DNA from: Anastrepha obliqua
Lineage: Eukaryota; Arthropoda; Insecta; Diptera; Tephritidae
DNA length: 64,000 bases
Assembly: GCF_027943255.1 (NCBI RefSeq)
Contig: NC_072896.1
Location: forward strand, 36,792,501-36,856,500
Direction of reading: 5' to 3'
The position numbers and the translations under genes are program-made. The notes beneath the pieces are model-generated. The model made no database searches, had not been told where the DNA came from, and saw only the letters and a program-made list of their open reading frames with translations. Shown piece after piece: positions 15,281-30,002 of the stretch. The stretch's first letter is position 1, and each line of letters begins with the position of its first letter.

Positions 15281-16730
15281 CTTTATTTATATATTGTAGA
15301 TTAAAACCTCAATTCAAATTCCTCGTATGTATTATACACTTTATACACTTCACTCACTTTATGCACTGTATGCACTACACTAATAGAGCACTGGTAAATT
15401 AAGATAATTTCTGGAATCCAATATGTTGTTTAACTCCCTTCAAAATTTGAGAAGCAGAGCGAAAAGATGATAATCAAATTTTCACGTTCCAGTGCTATTT
15501 AGTGCTTCTATATGACAAACTTTAAGATTTATTTAATTCACTAAAATTCATTGAATTTACTAATTCAACAAATTTATATGTAAAACGATAGTATGCATGA
15601 GTCACTTTCATATCAATATACTTAAATTGGAATAAAATCAATATTTTTCTTGTTACGAGTGTTTTAGTCGAAACTTTGTACTCAAAATATTAAATTTTCG
15701 CTAGTTTTAGTCGATTTTCTTAAAACTCCTTTATTTAAATCAATTATTACTATTGAAAATATAAAATATATCAAATTATCAATCCTCTAAACATTTTATT
15801 TTATATATCATTTAAAATAATATGTTTGAAAAAATAAAATTAAATATCTCAATGGTATCACCAGAGCAATTCTCAGTGGCGTTAGTTGGATGCATGAAAT
15901 AATCCAATATTTTGATGAATATTGAAAACTGTAATTTTGGTTGAAATGAATGATGGTAATGAAATAAATAAATTTCACTAATGTGAATTATGTAAATTTT
16001 ATTTTAATATAATACTTAATTTTTTGATATTAATGTAAATATTCACTAATCAATCGCGTTTTTAGATATATATATATATATATATATATACATATGTGTG
16101 CATACAAAATTTTTTATTAAATTAATTAAATATTATTTTAATTAATAAGCAAATTTAACTTTTTCTTTAAAAAATTTGCAATATATGTCAAAGCATATAT
16201 ATTTTTAAAAAGTTGTATTTATGTAGTGAAAAAAAATTATTTAAAAATTAAATATATCAGGTTAGAAGCCTGGGTGTTAAAATAGAGTCATAATCTATTT
16301 AACACATTCGCGGACATTAAAAATTTCTGGAAGCTGCAAAAATAGACAGGTAATTATTTTTGAAACTAGTTGTAATATCCTAAATCTGATTATACATATA
16401 TTATATTATAAGTGTAGTCAGAACATCGTATTTTAACTGTTATATGAAAGTACTTAATGAATCAAGTGGTCATTACTTTAAAATGTATATTAATTACAAA
16501 AACTTAAAGTTACATGAAATTAAATGAACAAAACTTGGCTTTAAAATTTGAATGCTGTAGCATCACGTCATTTTGCATCACTATAAAAATAAATGCTATA
16601 GCATTCACGTCTGCGAACGTGTTAATTGTATAATGAGTATGTACATATGTACTCGAGCTCATGAAATATATAATCACAACAGAATTGTGCGTTTGTTTAA
16701 AATTTTGAGTCTTTGTTAAAAGAATATTGT
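15281..16730. other. H1-H4 spacer, unit 3 to unit 4
   Basis: About 1.45 kb AT-rich. Pure AT run at about 16065-16090, MITE-like segment at 16303-16621, and no 155-bp block. No gene. Confidence 0.85.
16303..16621. mobile_element. Candidate TTAA-site MITE in histone spacer, unit 3
   Basis: TTAA at 16299-16302 and 16622-16625. Ends as in unit 2. Confidence 0.5.
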
Positions 16731-16746
16731 GGTCCTGAAAAGGACC
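16731..16746 (-). terminator. H4 3' stem-loop, unit 4 (cut off from its gene)
   Basis: Perfect stem-loop, but the transposon at 16846-18556 now separates it from the H4 start by about 2 kb. Confidence 0.9.
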
Positions 16747-16882
16747 GTTTTGTATGTTTTTCAAATATGTACCCAAGAAATTATTTAACCGCCGAAACCG
16801 TATAAAGTACGGCCTTGTCTCTTTAAAGCGTACACAACATCCATAGGAAAAACTTTCCTTTACTACCACGATATATTTGAAT

Positions 16883-16908
16883 GGGGGGCGGAGGGGGAGG
16901 GGGCGGGG
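16883..16908 (+). other. G-rich tract, possible G-quadruplex
   Basis: Runs of six, two, five, five and four G separated by single bases (GGGGGGCGGAGGGGGAGGGG...), in otherwise AT-rich DNA just inside the left terminal repeat. The sequence meets a simple G4 pattern. Confidence 0.6.
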
Positions 16909-17149
16909 CACCACCCACCACGCCCATTAGAAAGAGCAAGGTCACACCATTATAACTGTGAAAGTCCCAACCTCCTAGGGTCCCTATAGAACCCCCGGGA
17001 GAAGTTTAAAAATTAGGTTTTTTCCGACCACATTTGCAGTTTGTACTGAAATACAGTTGAAGAGAAGAGAATACAGCAGTCGACAACCCAGCAAGCATTT
17101 AACTTAGGTTTTATAATTCATAGCACTTATGAAAATGTTGTTTTATCTT

Positions 17150-18073
17150 AAAAGTTATGAGTGCCGATGGCGAAAATTTAGGCGATTTTTATTTCAAATT
17201 TTCAGCTTTTGTAAAAATATTTGTTTTTGTAATATATATGTATATTTGAAGGCAAAAATGCGCCGCAGGCGAAAATTTGGACTAAAAATCGCGCGATTTT
17301 TATTCCAAATTTTCAGCATTTGTAAAAATATTTGTTTTTGTAATATGTATGTATATTTGAAAGCAAAAGAGCGCCGCAGGCGAAAATTTGGACTAAAAAT
17401 CGCGCGATTTTTATTCCAAATTTTCAGTATTTGTAAAAATATTTGTTTTTGTAATATATATGTATATTTGAAAGCAAAAAAGCGCCGCAGGCGAAAATTT
17501 GGACTAAAAATCGCGCGATTTTTATTCCAAATTTTCAGTGTTTGTAAAAATATTTGTTTTTGTAATATGTATGTATATTTGAAAGCAAAAAAGCGCCGCA
17601 GGCGAAAATTTGGACTAAAAATCGCGCGATTTTTATTCCAAATTTTCAGTATTTGTAAAAATATTTGTTTTTGTAATATATATGTATATTTGAAAGCAAA
17701 AAAGCGCCGCAGGCGAAAATTTGGACTAAAAATCGCGCGATTTTTATTCCAAATTTTCAGTGTTTGTAAAAATATTTGTTTTTGTAATATGTATGTATAT
17801 TTGAAAGCAAAAAAGCGCCGCAGGCGAAAATTTGGACTAAAAATCGCGCGATTTTTATTCCAAATTTTCAGTATTTGTAAAAATATTTGTTTTTGTAATA
17901 TATATGTATATTTGAAAGCAAAAAAGCGCCGCAGGCGAAAATTTGGACTAAAAATCGCGCGATTTTTATTCCAAATTTTCAGTATTTGTAAAAATATTTG
18001 TTTTTGTAATATGCATGTATATTTGAAAGCAAAAAAGCGCCGCAGGCGAAAATTTGGACTAAAAATCGCGCGA
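17150..18073 (+). repeat. 111-bp tandem repeat array inside the transposon
   Basis: Eight close copies, with CGCCGCAGGC starting at 17261, 17372, 17483, 17594, 17705, 17816, 17927 and 18038 (exact 111-bp spacing), after a diverged first copy near 17150. Each full copy contains the 20-bp perfect palindrome TAAAAATCGCGCGATTTTTA. Adjacent copies alternate between ATATATATG and ATATGTATG and mostly between CAGTATTTG and CAGTGTTTG, so the array grew as 222-bp dimers. Because 111 is divisible by three, a frame stays open for 315 codons (17129-18076). Confidence 0.95.
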
Positions 18074-18518
18074 TAATAATATAAGAGTTATTCCTTTTAT
18101 GTTGACTGGGTTTTTCTCATTTCGCTTTGTTCTTCTCTCTCTCATCGTTCGTTTGACAGTTTGCTCCTCACATTTATTCTGCACGGCATTACAAACGTTT
18201 AGAAGAACATTTGTAATAATAAAATTCTAATAGAATTTGTAGTATTATTTAGTGAAAATAGCTTTAAATCAATTCTTCAATTAATAAAGAGTGTTTATAA
18301 GTGAATTCGTTACTTTTCTGTGTTTGTATTTAAGTGAAATAAGCGTCTGTAATAGGGCATTTTTTCAAGCTTATGCAAAAAAGGTGCATTTTTAACGTTA
18401 AATATTGCTATTAAATCTTAATTTTAATTTATAAAAAGTAATACAAATCAAAAGGCTGATATAGTGACTACATTTGCGTGTTATAATTTTTAAATTCGGT
18501 CCACGCACTTAGACATTA

Positions 18519-19547
<1,029 letters not shown>

Positions 19548-19573
19548 ATCAATAAGAAAACTTGTGAAAAAAC

Positions 19574-19589
19574 GGTCCTTTTCAGGACC
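19574..19589 (+). terminator. H3 3' stem-loop (proximal), unit 4
   Basis: Perfect stem-loop 26 nt after the stop. Confidence 0.95.
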
Positions 19590-19919
19590 ACAATTTGTTA
19601 AACGAAAAAGATCAAAAATTTAATTGAAATATTTATGCATATACATATGTACCTATATGTGTAGGTAGTTTTGTGTTTTCGTAAATGTATGTAGTACATG
19701 TACAGTTCTTTATCTACTCCACATCGTTTATACTCGTGTGCTTTTAAGTATAGTCGGCATGCATGTATACACGTTTATGTACGTATAAGCGCACATAACC
19801 AGTTAATAAGCAGCAATTTTGGCGCATTCGGTAATATGTATAAAAATATAATACACATAATGGGATGCCACGTTCTTTATTAAGAATATTAAATGAATAA
19901 GAAAACTATTTTAAAAAAT

Positions 19920-19935
19920 GGTCCTTTTCAGGACC
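19920..19935 (+). terminator. Second H3-type stem-loop, unit 4
   Basis: Distal copy, 346 bp after the first, as in unit 3. Confidence 0.9.
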
Positions 19936-20261
19936 ACAATTTGTTAAACGAAAAAGATCAACAGTGTTATTGGAATATTTATGCGTATACATATATGTGT
20001 AGATATTTTTGTGTTTTCGTTAATGTACGTAGTACACACATACAAACATACATATACATTTCTTTGTCTACTCCACATCATTTATACACGAGCGTTTTTT
20101 AGTACAGTCTGTTGGCATGTATACACATGTATGAGTGAATATGTATACATAACCAGTTTATATGCCGCAGTTTTGGCGCAAATATACATGCGTCTAAATG
20201 TATGAAAAAATAACACATTTATTAGGAAAATTATTTAAATCTCTTTGTAAATGTATTTTGT

Positions 20262-20277
20262 CGTCCTGAAAAGGACG
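20262..20277 (-). terminator. H2A 3' stem-loop, unit 4
   Basis: Perfect CGTCCTTTTCAGGACG on the minus strand. Confidence 0.93.
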
Positions 20278-20326
20278 GTTTGTTTGCGTCGGTATTTATA
20301 ATTATAATTCGCCTATATTTTTCACT

Positions 20327-21011
<685 letters not shown>

Positions 21012-21383
21012 ATGCCGCCAAAAACTAGTGGAAAAGCAGCAAAGAAAGCCGGTAAGGCTCAAAAGAATATTACTAAAAATGACAAGAAAAAGAAGCGTAA
21101 GAGGAAGGAAAGTTATGCCATCTACATCTATAAAGTGTTGAAACAAGTACATCCTGATACCGGTATTTCATCCAAGGCCATGAGTATTATGAATAGTTTT
21201 GTGAATGACATCTTTGAGCGCATTGCTGCGGAAGCGTCGCGTTTAGCTCACTATAACAAACGTTCAACCATCACCAGTCGCGAAATTCAAACTGCTGTAC
21301 GTTTACTCTTGCCCGGTGAATTGGCCAAACATGCCGTCAGTGAAGGTACCAAAGCTGTTACCAAATATACCAGTTCCAAATAA
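21012..21383 (+). CDS. His2B: Histone H2B, unit 4
   Basis: Intact H2B of 123 aa, with the unit 3 synonymous pattern. Confidence 0.98.
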
Positions 21384-21428
21384 TTTTTCCAACTGAACTA
21401 ATGGTATATAAATATATTAACAAAACAA

Positions 21429-21444
21429 GGCCCTTTTCAGGGCC
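21429..21444 (+). terminator. H2B 3' stem-loop, unit 4
   Basis: Perfect GGCCCTTTTCAGGGCC. Confidence 0.95.
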
Positions 21445-21696
21445 ACAAAATATAAATTAACAAAGAGAATGAAAAAATGTCTTCATTAATATCTCTACAT
21501 ACATACATACATACATATGTATGCACATTGAAATTAATTTTAAAATTCTTTAATATTGAAGAATACCAGAGTTCATATGGTTTCATTAGTCTATTAAATA
21601 TGATTTTGTTAAACTACTTGGTTTTTATTTTTTTAATGTTTTCTACACACTGTAAGGAATAAATTCACTTTTGATCTTTTTGTTAAGAGATTTTGT
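21445..21696. other. H2B-H1 convergent spacer, unit 4
   Basis: As unit 3, but with a shorter CATA run (about 21498-21515) and a 4-base loss in the CCAGAG region. Confidence 0.8.
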
Positions 21697-21712
21697 AGCC
21701 CTGAAAAGGACT
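21697..21712 (-). terminator. H1 3' stem-loop variant, unit 4
   Basis: Same U-G wobble variant as unit 3 (AGTCCTTTTCAGGGCT on the minus strand). Confidence 0.85.
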
Positions 21713-21771
21713 TATTATTAATTTACCATGAAGGTTCCGTTTGTAACGCACTTACAAACACCGTAAATTAT

Positions 21772-22502
21772 TTACTTTTTACCTGCTGCTGTAGGTTTTT
21801 TTGCGGCTGGCTTTTTATTCGATGCTGACTTCTTGGATTTAGCAGCAGTTGCTTTTGCTTTAGCTGCTTTTGGCTTAGCAGTTGCAGATTTGGCTTTAGT
21901 TGGTTTCACTTTTAATGTACCACCCTTTTTTGCATCTTTCGCCTTAGCCTTTTCACTTTTCTTCTTTTCAGCTGTTTTCTTACTGGCAACAGCTTTTTTC
22001 ACTTTTTCTCACCACTTGCCGCCTTTTTGACTTTACTCAATGATTTTTTCTTTGATGCACCACTATCTGCTGCCTTCTTTTTAGCCTTAACCTTCTCTGC
22101 TGATTTTACGGCTTTTGATTTCGATTTTCCCTCGCTTGATTTACTGGCTGCAACTGATAGTTTGAATGAACCGGACGCACCTTTTCCTTTGGTTTGAATT
22201 AGTTTTCCACTTGTAACAGCCGATTTCAAATAACGTTTAATGAATGGTGCCAATTTTTGGGCATCACATTTGTATGTCGCACTAATATATTTCTTAATCG
22301 CCAAAAGTGATGAACCGCCACGTTCCTTTAAATTCTTAATTGATGCGTCGACCATTTGTTGTGTTGGTGGATGGGTAGGGGCAACCGACGGCTTTTTGGG
22401 TTTAGCTGCCTTAACCTTTTTGGCAACAACTTTCTTTTCAGCAATAGTAGCAGCAGTAGCTACTGGGGAGCTTACATTCACAACAGCAACTGAATCAGAC
22501 AT
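21772..22502 (-). pseudogene. His1: Linker histone H1, unit 4, frameshifted
   Basis: Start at 22500-22502, with a complete N-terminal arm and globular domain. In the C-terminal tail the plus strand reads CACTTTTTCTCACC at about 22000-22013 where unit 3 reads CACTTTTTTCTCACC. One T is missing, making the gene 731 nt instead of 732. Translation departs from frame after SGEKK (about residue 167) and ends soon after, losing some 75 residues of the Lys-rich tail that compacts linker DNA. Upstream residues combine unit 1-like ([16 protein letters not shown]) and unit 3-like (SEGKSKSK) states, suggesting conversion. A homopolymer sequencing error is possible. Confidence 0.85.
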
Positions 22503-23945
22503 CTTTATTTATATATTGTAGATTAAAACCTCAATTCAAATTCCTCGTATGTATTATACACTTTATACACTTCACTCACTTTATGCACTGTATGCACTAC
22601 ACTAATAGAGCACTGGTAAATTAAGATAATTTCTGGAATCCAATATGTTGTTTAACTCCCTTCAAAATTTGAGAAGCAGAGCGAAAAGATGATAATCAAA
22701 TTTTCACGTTCCAGTGCTATTTAGTGCTTCTATATGACAAACTTTAAGATTTATTTAATTCACTAAAATTCATTGAATTTACTAATTCAACAAATTTATA
22801 TGTAAAACGATAGTATGCATGAGTCACTTTCATATCAATATACTTAAATTGGAATAAAATCAATATTTTTCTTGTTACGAGTGTTTTAGTCGAAACTTTG
22901 TACTCAAAATATTAAATTTTCGCTAGTTTTAGTCGATTTTCTTAAAACTCCTTTATTTAAATCAATTATTACTATTGAAAATATAAAATATATCAAATTA
23001 TCAATCCTCTAAACATTTTATTTTATATATCATTTAAAATAATATGTTTGAAAAAATAAAATTAAATATCTCAATGGTATCACCAGAGCAATTCTCAGTG
23101 GCGTTAGTTGGATGCATGAAATAATCCAATATTTTGATGAATATTGAAAACTGTAATTTTGGTTGAAATGAATGATGGTAATGAAATAAATAAATTTCAC
23201 TAATGTGAATTATGTAAATTTTATTTTAATATAATACTTAATTTTTTGATATTAATGTAAATATTCACTAATCAATCGCGTTTTTAGATATATATATATA
23301 TATATATATATACATATGTGTGCATACAAAATTTTTTATTAAATTAATTAAATATTATTTTAATTAATAAGCAAATTTAACTTTTTCTTTAAAAAATTTG
23401 CAATATATGTCAAAGCATATATATTTTTAAAAAGTTGTATTTATGTAGTGAAAAAAAATTATTTAAAAATTAAATATATCAGGTTAGAAGCCTGGGTGTT
23501 AAAATAGAGTCATAATCTATTTAACACATTCGCGGACATTAAAAATTTCTGGAAGCTGCAAAAATAGACAGGTAATTATTTTTGAAACTAGTTGTAATAT
23601 CCTAAATCTGATTATACATATATTATATTATAAGTGTAGTCAGAACATCGTATTTTAACTGTTATATGAAAGTACTTAATGAATCAAGTGGTCATTACTT
23701 TAAAATGTATATTAATTACAAAAACTTAAAGTTACATGAAATTAAATGAACAAAACTTGGCTTTAAAATTTGAATGCTGTAGCATCACTATAAAAATAAA
23801 TGCTATAGCATTCACGTCCGCGAACGTGTTAATTATATAATGAGTATGTACTCGTGCTCATGAAATATAGAATCACAACAGAATTGTGAGTTTGTTTAAT
23901 ATTTTAATTGAACAAAATTTTGAATCTTTGTTAAAAGAATATTGT
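22503..23945. other. H1-H4 spacer, unit 4 to unit 5
   Basis: About 1.44 kb, nearly identical to the unit 3 spacer. AT run at about 23288-23313. MITE-like segment at 23525-23828. Confidence 0.85.
23525..23828. mobile_element. Candidate TTAA-site MITE in histone spacer, unit 4
   Basis: TTAA at 23521-23524 and 23829-23832. About 15 bp (the CACGTCATTTTGCAT part) is missing relative to the other copies. Confidence 0.5.
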
Positions 23946-23961
23946 GGTCCTGAAAAGGACC
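23946..23961 (-). terminator. H4 3' stem-loop, unit 5
   Basis: Perfect GGTCCTTTTCAGGACC on the minus strand. Confidence 0.95.
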
Positions 23962-23998
23962 GTTTTTATGTTTTTCAAATATGTACCCAAGAAATTAT

Positions 23999-25045
<1,047 letters not shown>

Positions 25046-25071
25046 ATCAATCAGAAAACTTACAAAAAAAC

Positions 25072-25087
25072 GGTCCTTTTCAGGACC
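25072..25087 (+). terminator. H3 3' stem-loop (proximal), unit 5
   Basis: Perfect stem-loop 26 nt after the stop. Confidence 0.95.
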
Positions 25088-25430
25088 ACAATTTGTTAAA
25101 CGAAAAAGATCAAAAATTTTATTGAAATATTTATGCATATATGTACATACCTATATGTGTAGGTATTTTTGTGTTTTCGTAAATGTATGTAGTACATGTA
25201 CAGTTCTTTATCTACTCCACATCGTTTATACTCGTGTGCTTTTAAGTATAGTCGGCATGCATGTATACACGTTTATGTACGTACGTATATGCGCACATAA
25301 CCAGTTAATAAGCAGCAAAGCAGCAATTTTGGCGCAATTCGGTAATATGTATAAAAATATAATACACATAATGGGATGCCACGTTCTTTATTAAGAATAT
25401 TAAATGAATAAGAAAACTATTTTAAAAAAT

Positions 25431-25446
25431 GGTCCTTTTCAGGACC
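25431..25446 (+). terminator. Second H3-type stem-loop, unit 5
   Basis: Distal copy, 359 bp after the first. Confidence 0.9.
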
Positions 25447-25784
25447 ACAATTTGTTAAACGAAAAAGATCAACAGTGTTATTGGAATATTTATGCGTATA
25501 CATATATGTGTAGATATTTTTGTGTTTTCGTTAATGTACGTAGTACACACATACAAACATACATATACATTTCTTTGTCTACTCCACATCATTTATACAC
25601 GAGCGTTTTTTAGTACAGCCTGTAGGCATGTATACACATGTATGAATGAATATGTATACATAACCAGTTTATATGCCGCAGTTTTGGCGCAAATATACAT
25701 GCGTCTATTCACATTCGATAATATGTATGAAAAATAACACATTTAGTGAGAAATTGTTTAAATCTCTTTGTAAATGTATTTTGT

Positions 25785-25800
25785 CGTCCTGAAAAGGACG
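25785..25800 (-). terminator. H2A 3' stem-loop, unit 5
   Basis: Perfect CGTCCTTTTCAGGACG on the minus strand. Confidence 0.93.
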
Positions 25801-25849
25801 GTTTGTTTGCGTCGGTATTTATAATTATAATTCGCCTATATTTTTCACT

Positions 25850-26530
<681 letters not shown>

Positions 26531-26902
26531 ATGCCGCCAAAAACTAGTGGAAAAGCAGCAAAGAAAGCCGGTAAGGCTCAAAAGAATATTACTAAAAATG
26601 ATAAGAAAAAGAAGCGTAAGAGGAAGGAAAGTTATGCCATCTACATCTATAAAGTGTTGAAACAAGTACATCCTGATACCGGTATTTCATCCAAGGCCAT
26701 GAGCATTATGAATAGTTTTGTGAATGACATCTTTGAGCGCATTGCTGCGGAAGCGTCGCGTTTAGCTCACTATAACAAACGTTCAACCATCACCAGTCGC
26801 GAAATTCAAACTGCTGTACGTTTACTTTTGCCCGGTGAATTGGCCAAACATGCCGTCAGTGAAGGTACCAAAGCTGTTACCAAATATACCAGTTCCAAAT
26901 AA
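26531..26902 (+). CDS. His2B: Histone H2B, unit 5
   Basis: Intact H2B of 123 aa with the unit 1/2 codon pattern. Confidence 0.98.
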
Positions 26903-26946
26903 TTTTTCCAACTGAACTAATGGTATATAAATTATTAACAAAACAA

Positions 26947-26962
26947 GGCCCTTTTCAGGGCC
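26947..26962 (+). terminator. H2B 3' stem-loop, unit 5
   Basis: Perfect GGCCCTTTTCAGGGCC, 44 nt after the stop. Confidence 0.95.
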
Positions 26963-27198
26963 ATAAAATATAAATTAACAAAGAGGATAAAAAACTGTTG
27001 ATTAATATCTACATATGTACAAATGTATGCACATTGAAATTAATTTAAAAATTCCTTAATATTGAAGAATATATTCATATGGTTTCATTAGTCTATTAAA
27101 TATGATTTTGTTGAACTACTTGGTTTTTATTTTTTTAATGTTTTCTACACACTGTAAGGAATAAATTCACTTTTGATCTTTTTGTTAAGAGATTTTGT
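26963..27198. other. H2B-H1 convergent spacer, unit 5
   Basis: Unit 1-like AT-rich spacer without a CATA run. Confidence 0.8.
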
Positions 27199-27214
27199 AG
27201 CCCTGAAAAGGGCT
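27199..27214 (-). terminator. H1 3' stem-loop, unit 5
   Basis: Perfect AGCCCTTTTCAGGGCT on the minus strand. Confidence 0.93.
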
Positions 27215-27273
27215 TATTATTAATTTACCATGAAGGTTCCGTTTATAACTCACTTACAAACACCGTAAATTAT

Positions 27274-28005
27274 TTACTTTTTACCTGCTGCTGTAGGTTT
27301 TTTTGCGGCTGGCTTTTTATTCGATGCAGACTTCTTGGATTTAGCAGCAGTTGCTTTTGCTTTAGCTGCTTTTGGCTTAGCAGTTGCAGATTTGGCTTTA
27401 GTTGGTTTCACTTTTAATGCACCACCCTTTTTTGCATCTTTCGCCTTAGCCTTTTCAGTTTTCTTCTTTTCAGCTGTTTTCTTACTGGCAACAGATTTTT
27501 TTACCTTTTTCTCACCACTTGCCGCCTTTTTGACTTTACTCAATGATTTTTTCTTTGATGCACCACTATCTGCTGCCTTCTTTTTAGCCTTAACCTTCTC
27601 TGCTGATTTTACGGCTTTTGATTTCGATTTTCCCTCGCTTGATTTACTGGCTGCAACTGATAGTTTGAATGAACCGGACGCACCTTTTCCTTTGGTTTGA
27701 ATTAGTTTTCCACTTGTAACAGCCGATTTCAAATAACGTTTAATGAATGGTGCCAATTTTTGGGCATCACATTTGTATGTCGCACTAATATATTTCTTAA
27801 TCGCCAAGAGTGATGAACCGCCACGTTCCTTTAAACTCTTAATTGATGCGTCGACCATTTGTTGTGTTGGTGGATGGGTAGGGGCAACCGACGGCTTTTT
27901 GGGTTTAGCTGCCTTAACCTTTTTGGCAACAACTTTCTTTTCAGCAATAGTAGCAGCAGTAGCTACTGGGGAGCTTACATTCACAACAGCAACTGAATCA
28001 GACAT
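27274..28005 (-). CDS. His1: Linker histone H1, unit 5
   Basis: Intact H1 of 243 aa. Relative to unit 1 it has Ser in IKSLKERG, Ser in SEGKSKSK and a private Ser in VKKSVASKK (Ala elsewhere). It keeps KKKTEKAK and KGGALKVK. Confidence 0.98.
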   Translation of the reverse strand: MSDSVAVVNVSSPVATAATIAEKKVVAKKVKAAKPKKPSVAPTHPPTQQMVDASIKSLKERGGSSLLAIKKYISATYKCDAQKLAPFIKRYLKSAVTSGKLIQTKGKGASGSFKLSVAASKSSEGKSKSKAVKSAEKVKAKKKAADSGASKKKSLSKVKKAASGEKKVKKSVASKKTAEKKKTEKAKAKDAKKGGALKVKPTKAKSATAKPKAAKAKATAAKSKKSASNKKPAAKKPTAAGKK

Positions 28006-28530
28006 CTTTATTTATATATTGTAGATTAAAACCTCAATTCAAATTCCACGTATGTATTATACACTTTATACACTTCACTCACTTTATGCACTGTATGCAC
28101 TACACTAATAGAGCACTGGTAAATTAAGAGAATTTCTGGAATCCAATATGTAGTTTAACTCCCTTCAAAATTTGAGAAGCAGAGCGAAAAGATGATAATC
28201 AAATTTTCACGTTCCAGTGCTATTTAGTGCTTCTATATGACAAACTTTAAGATTTATTTAATTCACTAAAATTCATTGAATTTACTAATTCAACAAATTT
28301 ATATGTAAAACGATAGTATGCATGAGTCACTTTCATATCAATATACTTAAATTGGAATAAAATCAATATTTTTCTTGTAACGAGTGTTTTAGTCGAAACT
28401 TTGTACTCAAAATATTAAATTTTCGCTAGTTTTAGTAGATTTTCTTAAAACTCCTTAATATAAATCAATTATAACTATTGAAAATATAAAATATATCAAA
28501 TTATCAATCATCTAAACAGCTTATTTTATA

Positions 28531-28851
28531 AAAAAAAAATAAAATAAATAATTGGCGCGTACACTTCTGTTAGGTGTTTAGCCGAGCTCCTCCTCCTATT
28601 TGTGGTGTGCGTCTTGATGTTGTTCCACAAATGGAGGGACCTACAGTTTCAAGCCGATTCCGAACGGCAGATATTTTTATGAGGAGCTTTTTCATGGCAG
28701 AAATACACTCGGAGGTTTGCCATTGCCTGCCGAGGGGCGACCGCTATTAGAAAAATGTTTTTATTAATTTTGCTTTCACCGAGATTCGAACCAACGACCT
28801 CTCTGTGAATTCCGAATGGTAATCACGCACCAACCCATTCGGCTACGGCGG
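28531..28851 (-). mobile_element. tRNA-derived SINE, full length
   Basis: 321-bp insertion with a 14-bp target duplication CAGCTTATTTTATA (28517-28530 and 28852-28865); other units show the empty site. On the minus strand the head has an A box (TAGCCGAATGGGTTGG) and a B box (GGTTCGAATCTCGG) as in tRNA genes, a body, and a T-rich ATTTATTTTATTTT tail. It is RNA polymerase III-type and mobilised by a LINE. Three further partial copies lie in this window. Confidence 0.9.
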
Positions 28852-29506
28852 CAGCTTATTTTATATATTACTTAAAATAATATGTTTGAAAAAATAAAAT
28901 TAAATATCTCAATGGTATCACCAGAGCAATTCTCAGTGGCGTTAGTTGGATGCATGAAATAATCCAGTATTTTGATGAATATTGAAAACTTTAATTTTGG
29001 TTGAAATTAATGATGGTAATGAAATAATTAAATTTCACTAATGTGAATTATGTAAATTTTATTTTAATATATTACTTAATTTTTTGATATTAATGTAAAT
29101 ATTCACTGATCAATCAATATATATATATATTATATATATACATATGTGTGCATACAAAATTTTTTATTTAATTAATTAAATATTATTGTTATTAATAAAA
29201 AAATGTAACTTTTTCTTTAAAAATTTGCAATATATGTCAAAGCAAGATACAAAATTCCCATATGTACATACGTGTTTACATACAAGTATACTACTTGTAT
29301 GCTTGACGAAGGCAAAAGGCAAAGGTAGTAAGAGTATGATTGTATTCCAACGTTAAAGAAATAAATATAAATATAAAAATATAATTTTAACTACAAATAT
29401 ATTTTTAAAAAGTTGTATTTATGTATGTAGCGAAAAAAAATTATTTAAAAATTAAATATATCAGGTTAGAGGCCTGGGTGTTAAAATAGAGTCATAATCT
29501 ATTTAA

Positions 29507-29825
29507 CACATTCGCGGACACTAAAAATTTCTGGAAGCTGCAAAAATAGACAGGTAATTATTTTTGAAACTAGTTGTAATGTCCTAAATCTGATTATACA
29601 TATATTATATTATAAGTGTAGTCAGAACATCGTATTTTAACTGTTATATGAAAGTACTTAATGAATCAAGTGGTCATTACTTTAAAATGTATATTAATTA
29701 CAAAAACTTAAAGTTACATGAAATTAAATGAACAAAACTTGGCTTTAAAATTTGAATGCTGTAGCATCACGTCATTTTGCATCACTATAAAAATAAATGC
29801 TATAGCATTCACGTCCGCGAACGTG
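29507..29825. mobile_element. Candidate TTAA-site MITE in histone spacer, unit 5
   Basis: TTAA at 29503-29506 and 29826-29829. Ends CACATTCGCGGAC and GTCCGCGAACGTG. Confidence 0.5.
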
Positions 29826-29947
29826 TTAATTGTATAATGAGTATGTACTCGTGCTCATGAAATATAGAATCACAACAGAATTGTGCGTTTGTTTAAAATT
29901 TTAATATAATTGAACAAAATTTTGAATCTTTGTTAAAAGAATATTGT

Positions 29948-29963
29948 GGTCCTGAAAAGGACC
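29948..29963 (-). terminator. H4 3' stem-loop, unit 6 (orphan)
   Basis: Perfect stem-loop that survives although the gene it served is deleted. Confidence 0.85.
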
Positions 29964-30002
29964 GTTTTTTATGTTTTTTAAATATGTACGCAAGAAATTA
30001 TT

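Larger units (their letters stand above)
19548..20326. repeat. H3-H2A spacer with tandem duplication, unit 4
   Basis: Same duplicated structure and indels as unit 3. No coding sequence. Confidence 0.85.
25046..25849. repeat. H3-H2A spacer with tandem duplication, unit 5
   Basis: Duplicated H3 downstream region. It carries the AGCAAAGC insertion of unit 1, and a TTCACATTCGATA insertion near 25709 not seen elsewhere. Confidence 0.85.
28006..29947. other. H1-H4 spacer, unit 5 to unit 6
   Basis: About 1.94 kb: unit 1-like spacer with the 155-bp block (about 29244-29400), a SINE at 28531-28851 and a MITE-like segment at 29507-29825. Confidence 0.85.

Noticed and set aside
17261..18073. CRISPR-like array
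   Set aside because: The repeats are directly adjacent 111-bp copies without unique spacers, in a eukaryotic genome.
17129..18076. 315-codon frame as a real protein gene
   Set aside because: The frame is explained by a tandem repeat period divisible by three; it has no family resemblance and no promoter evidence. Kept as a finding, not as a CDS.
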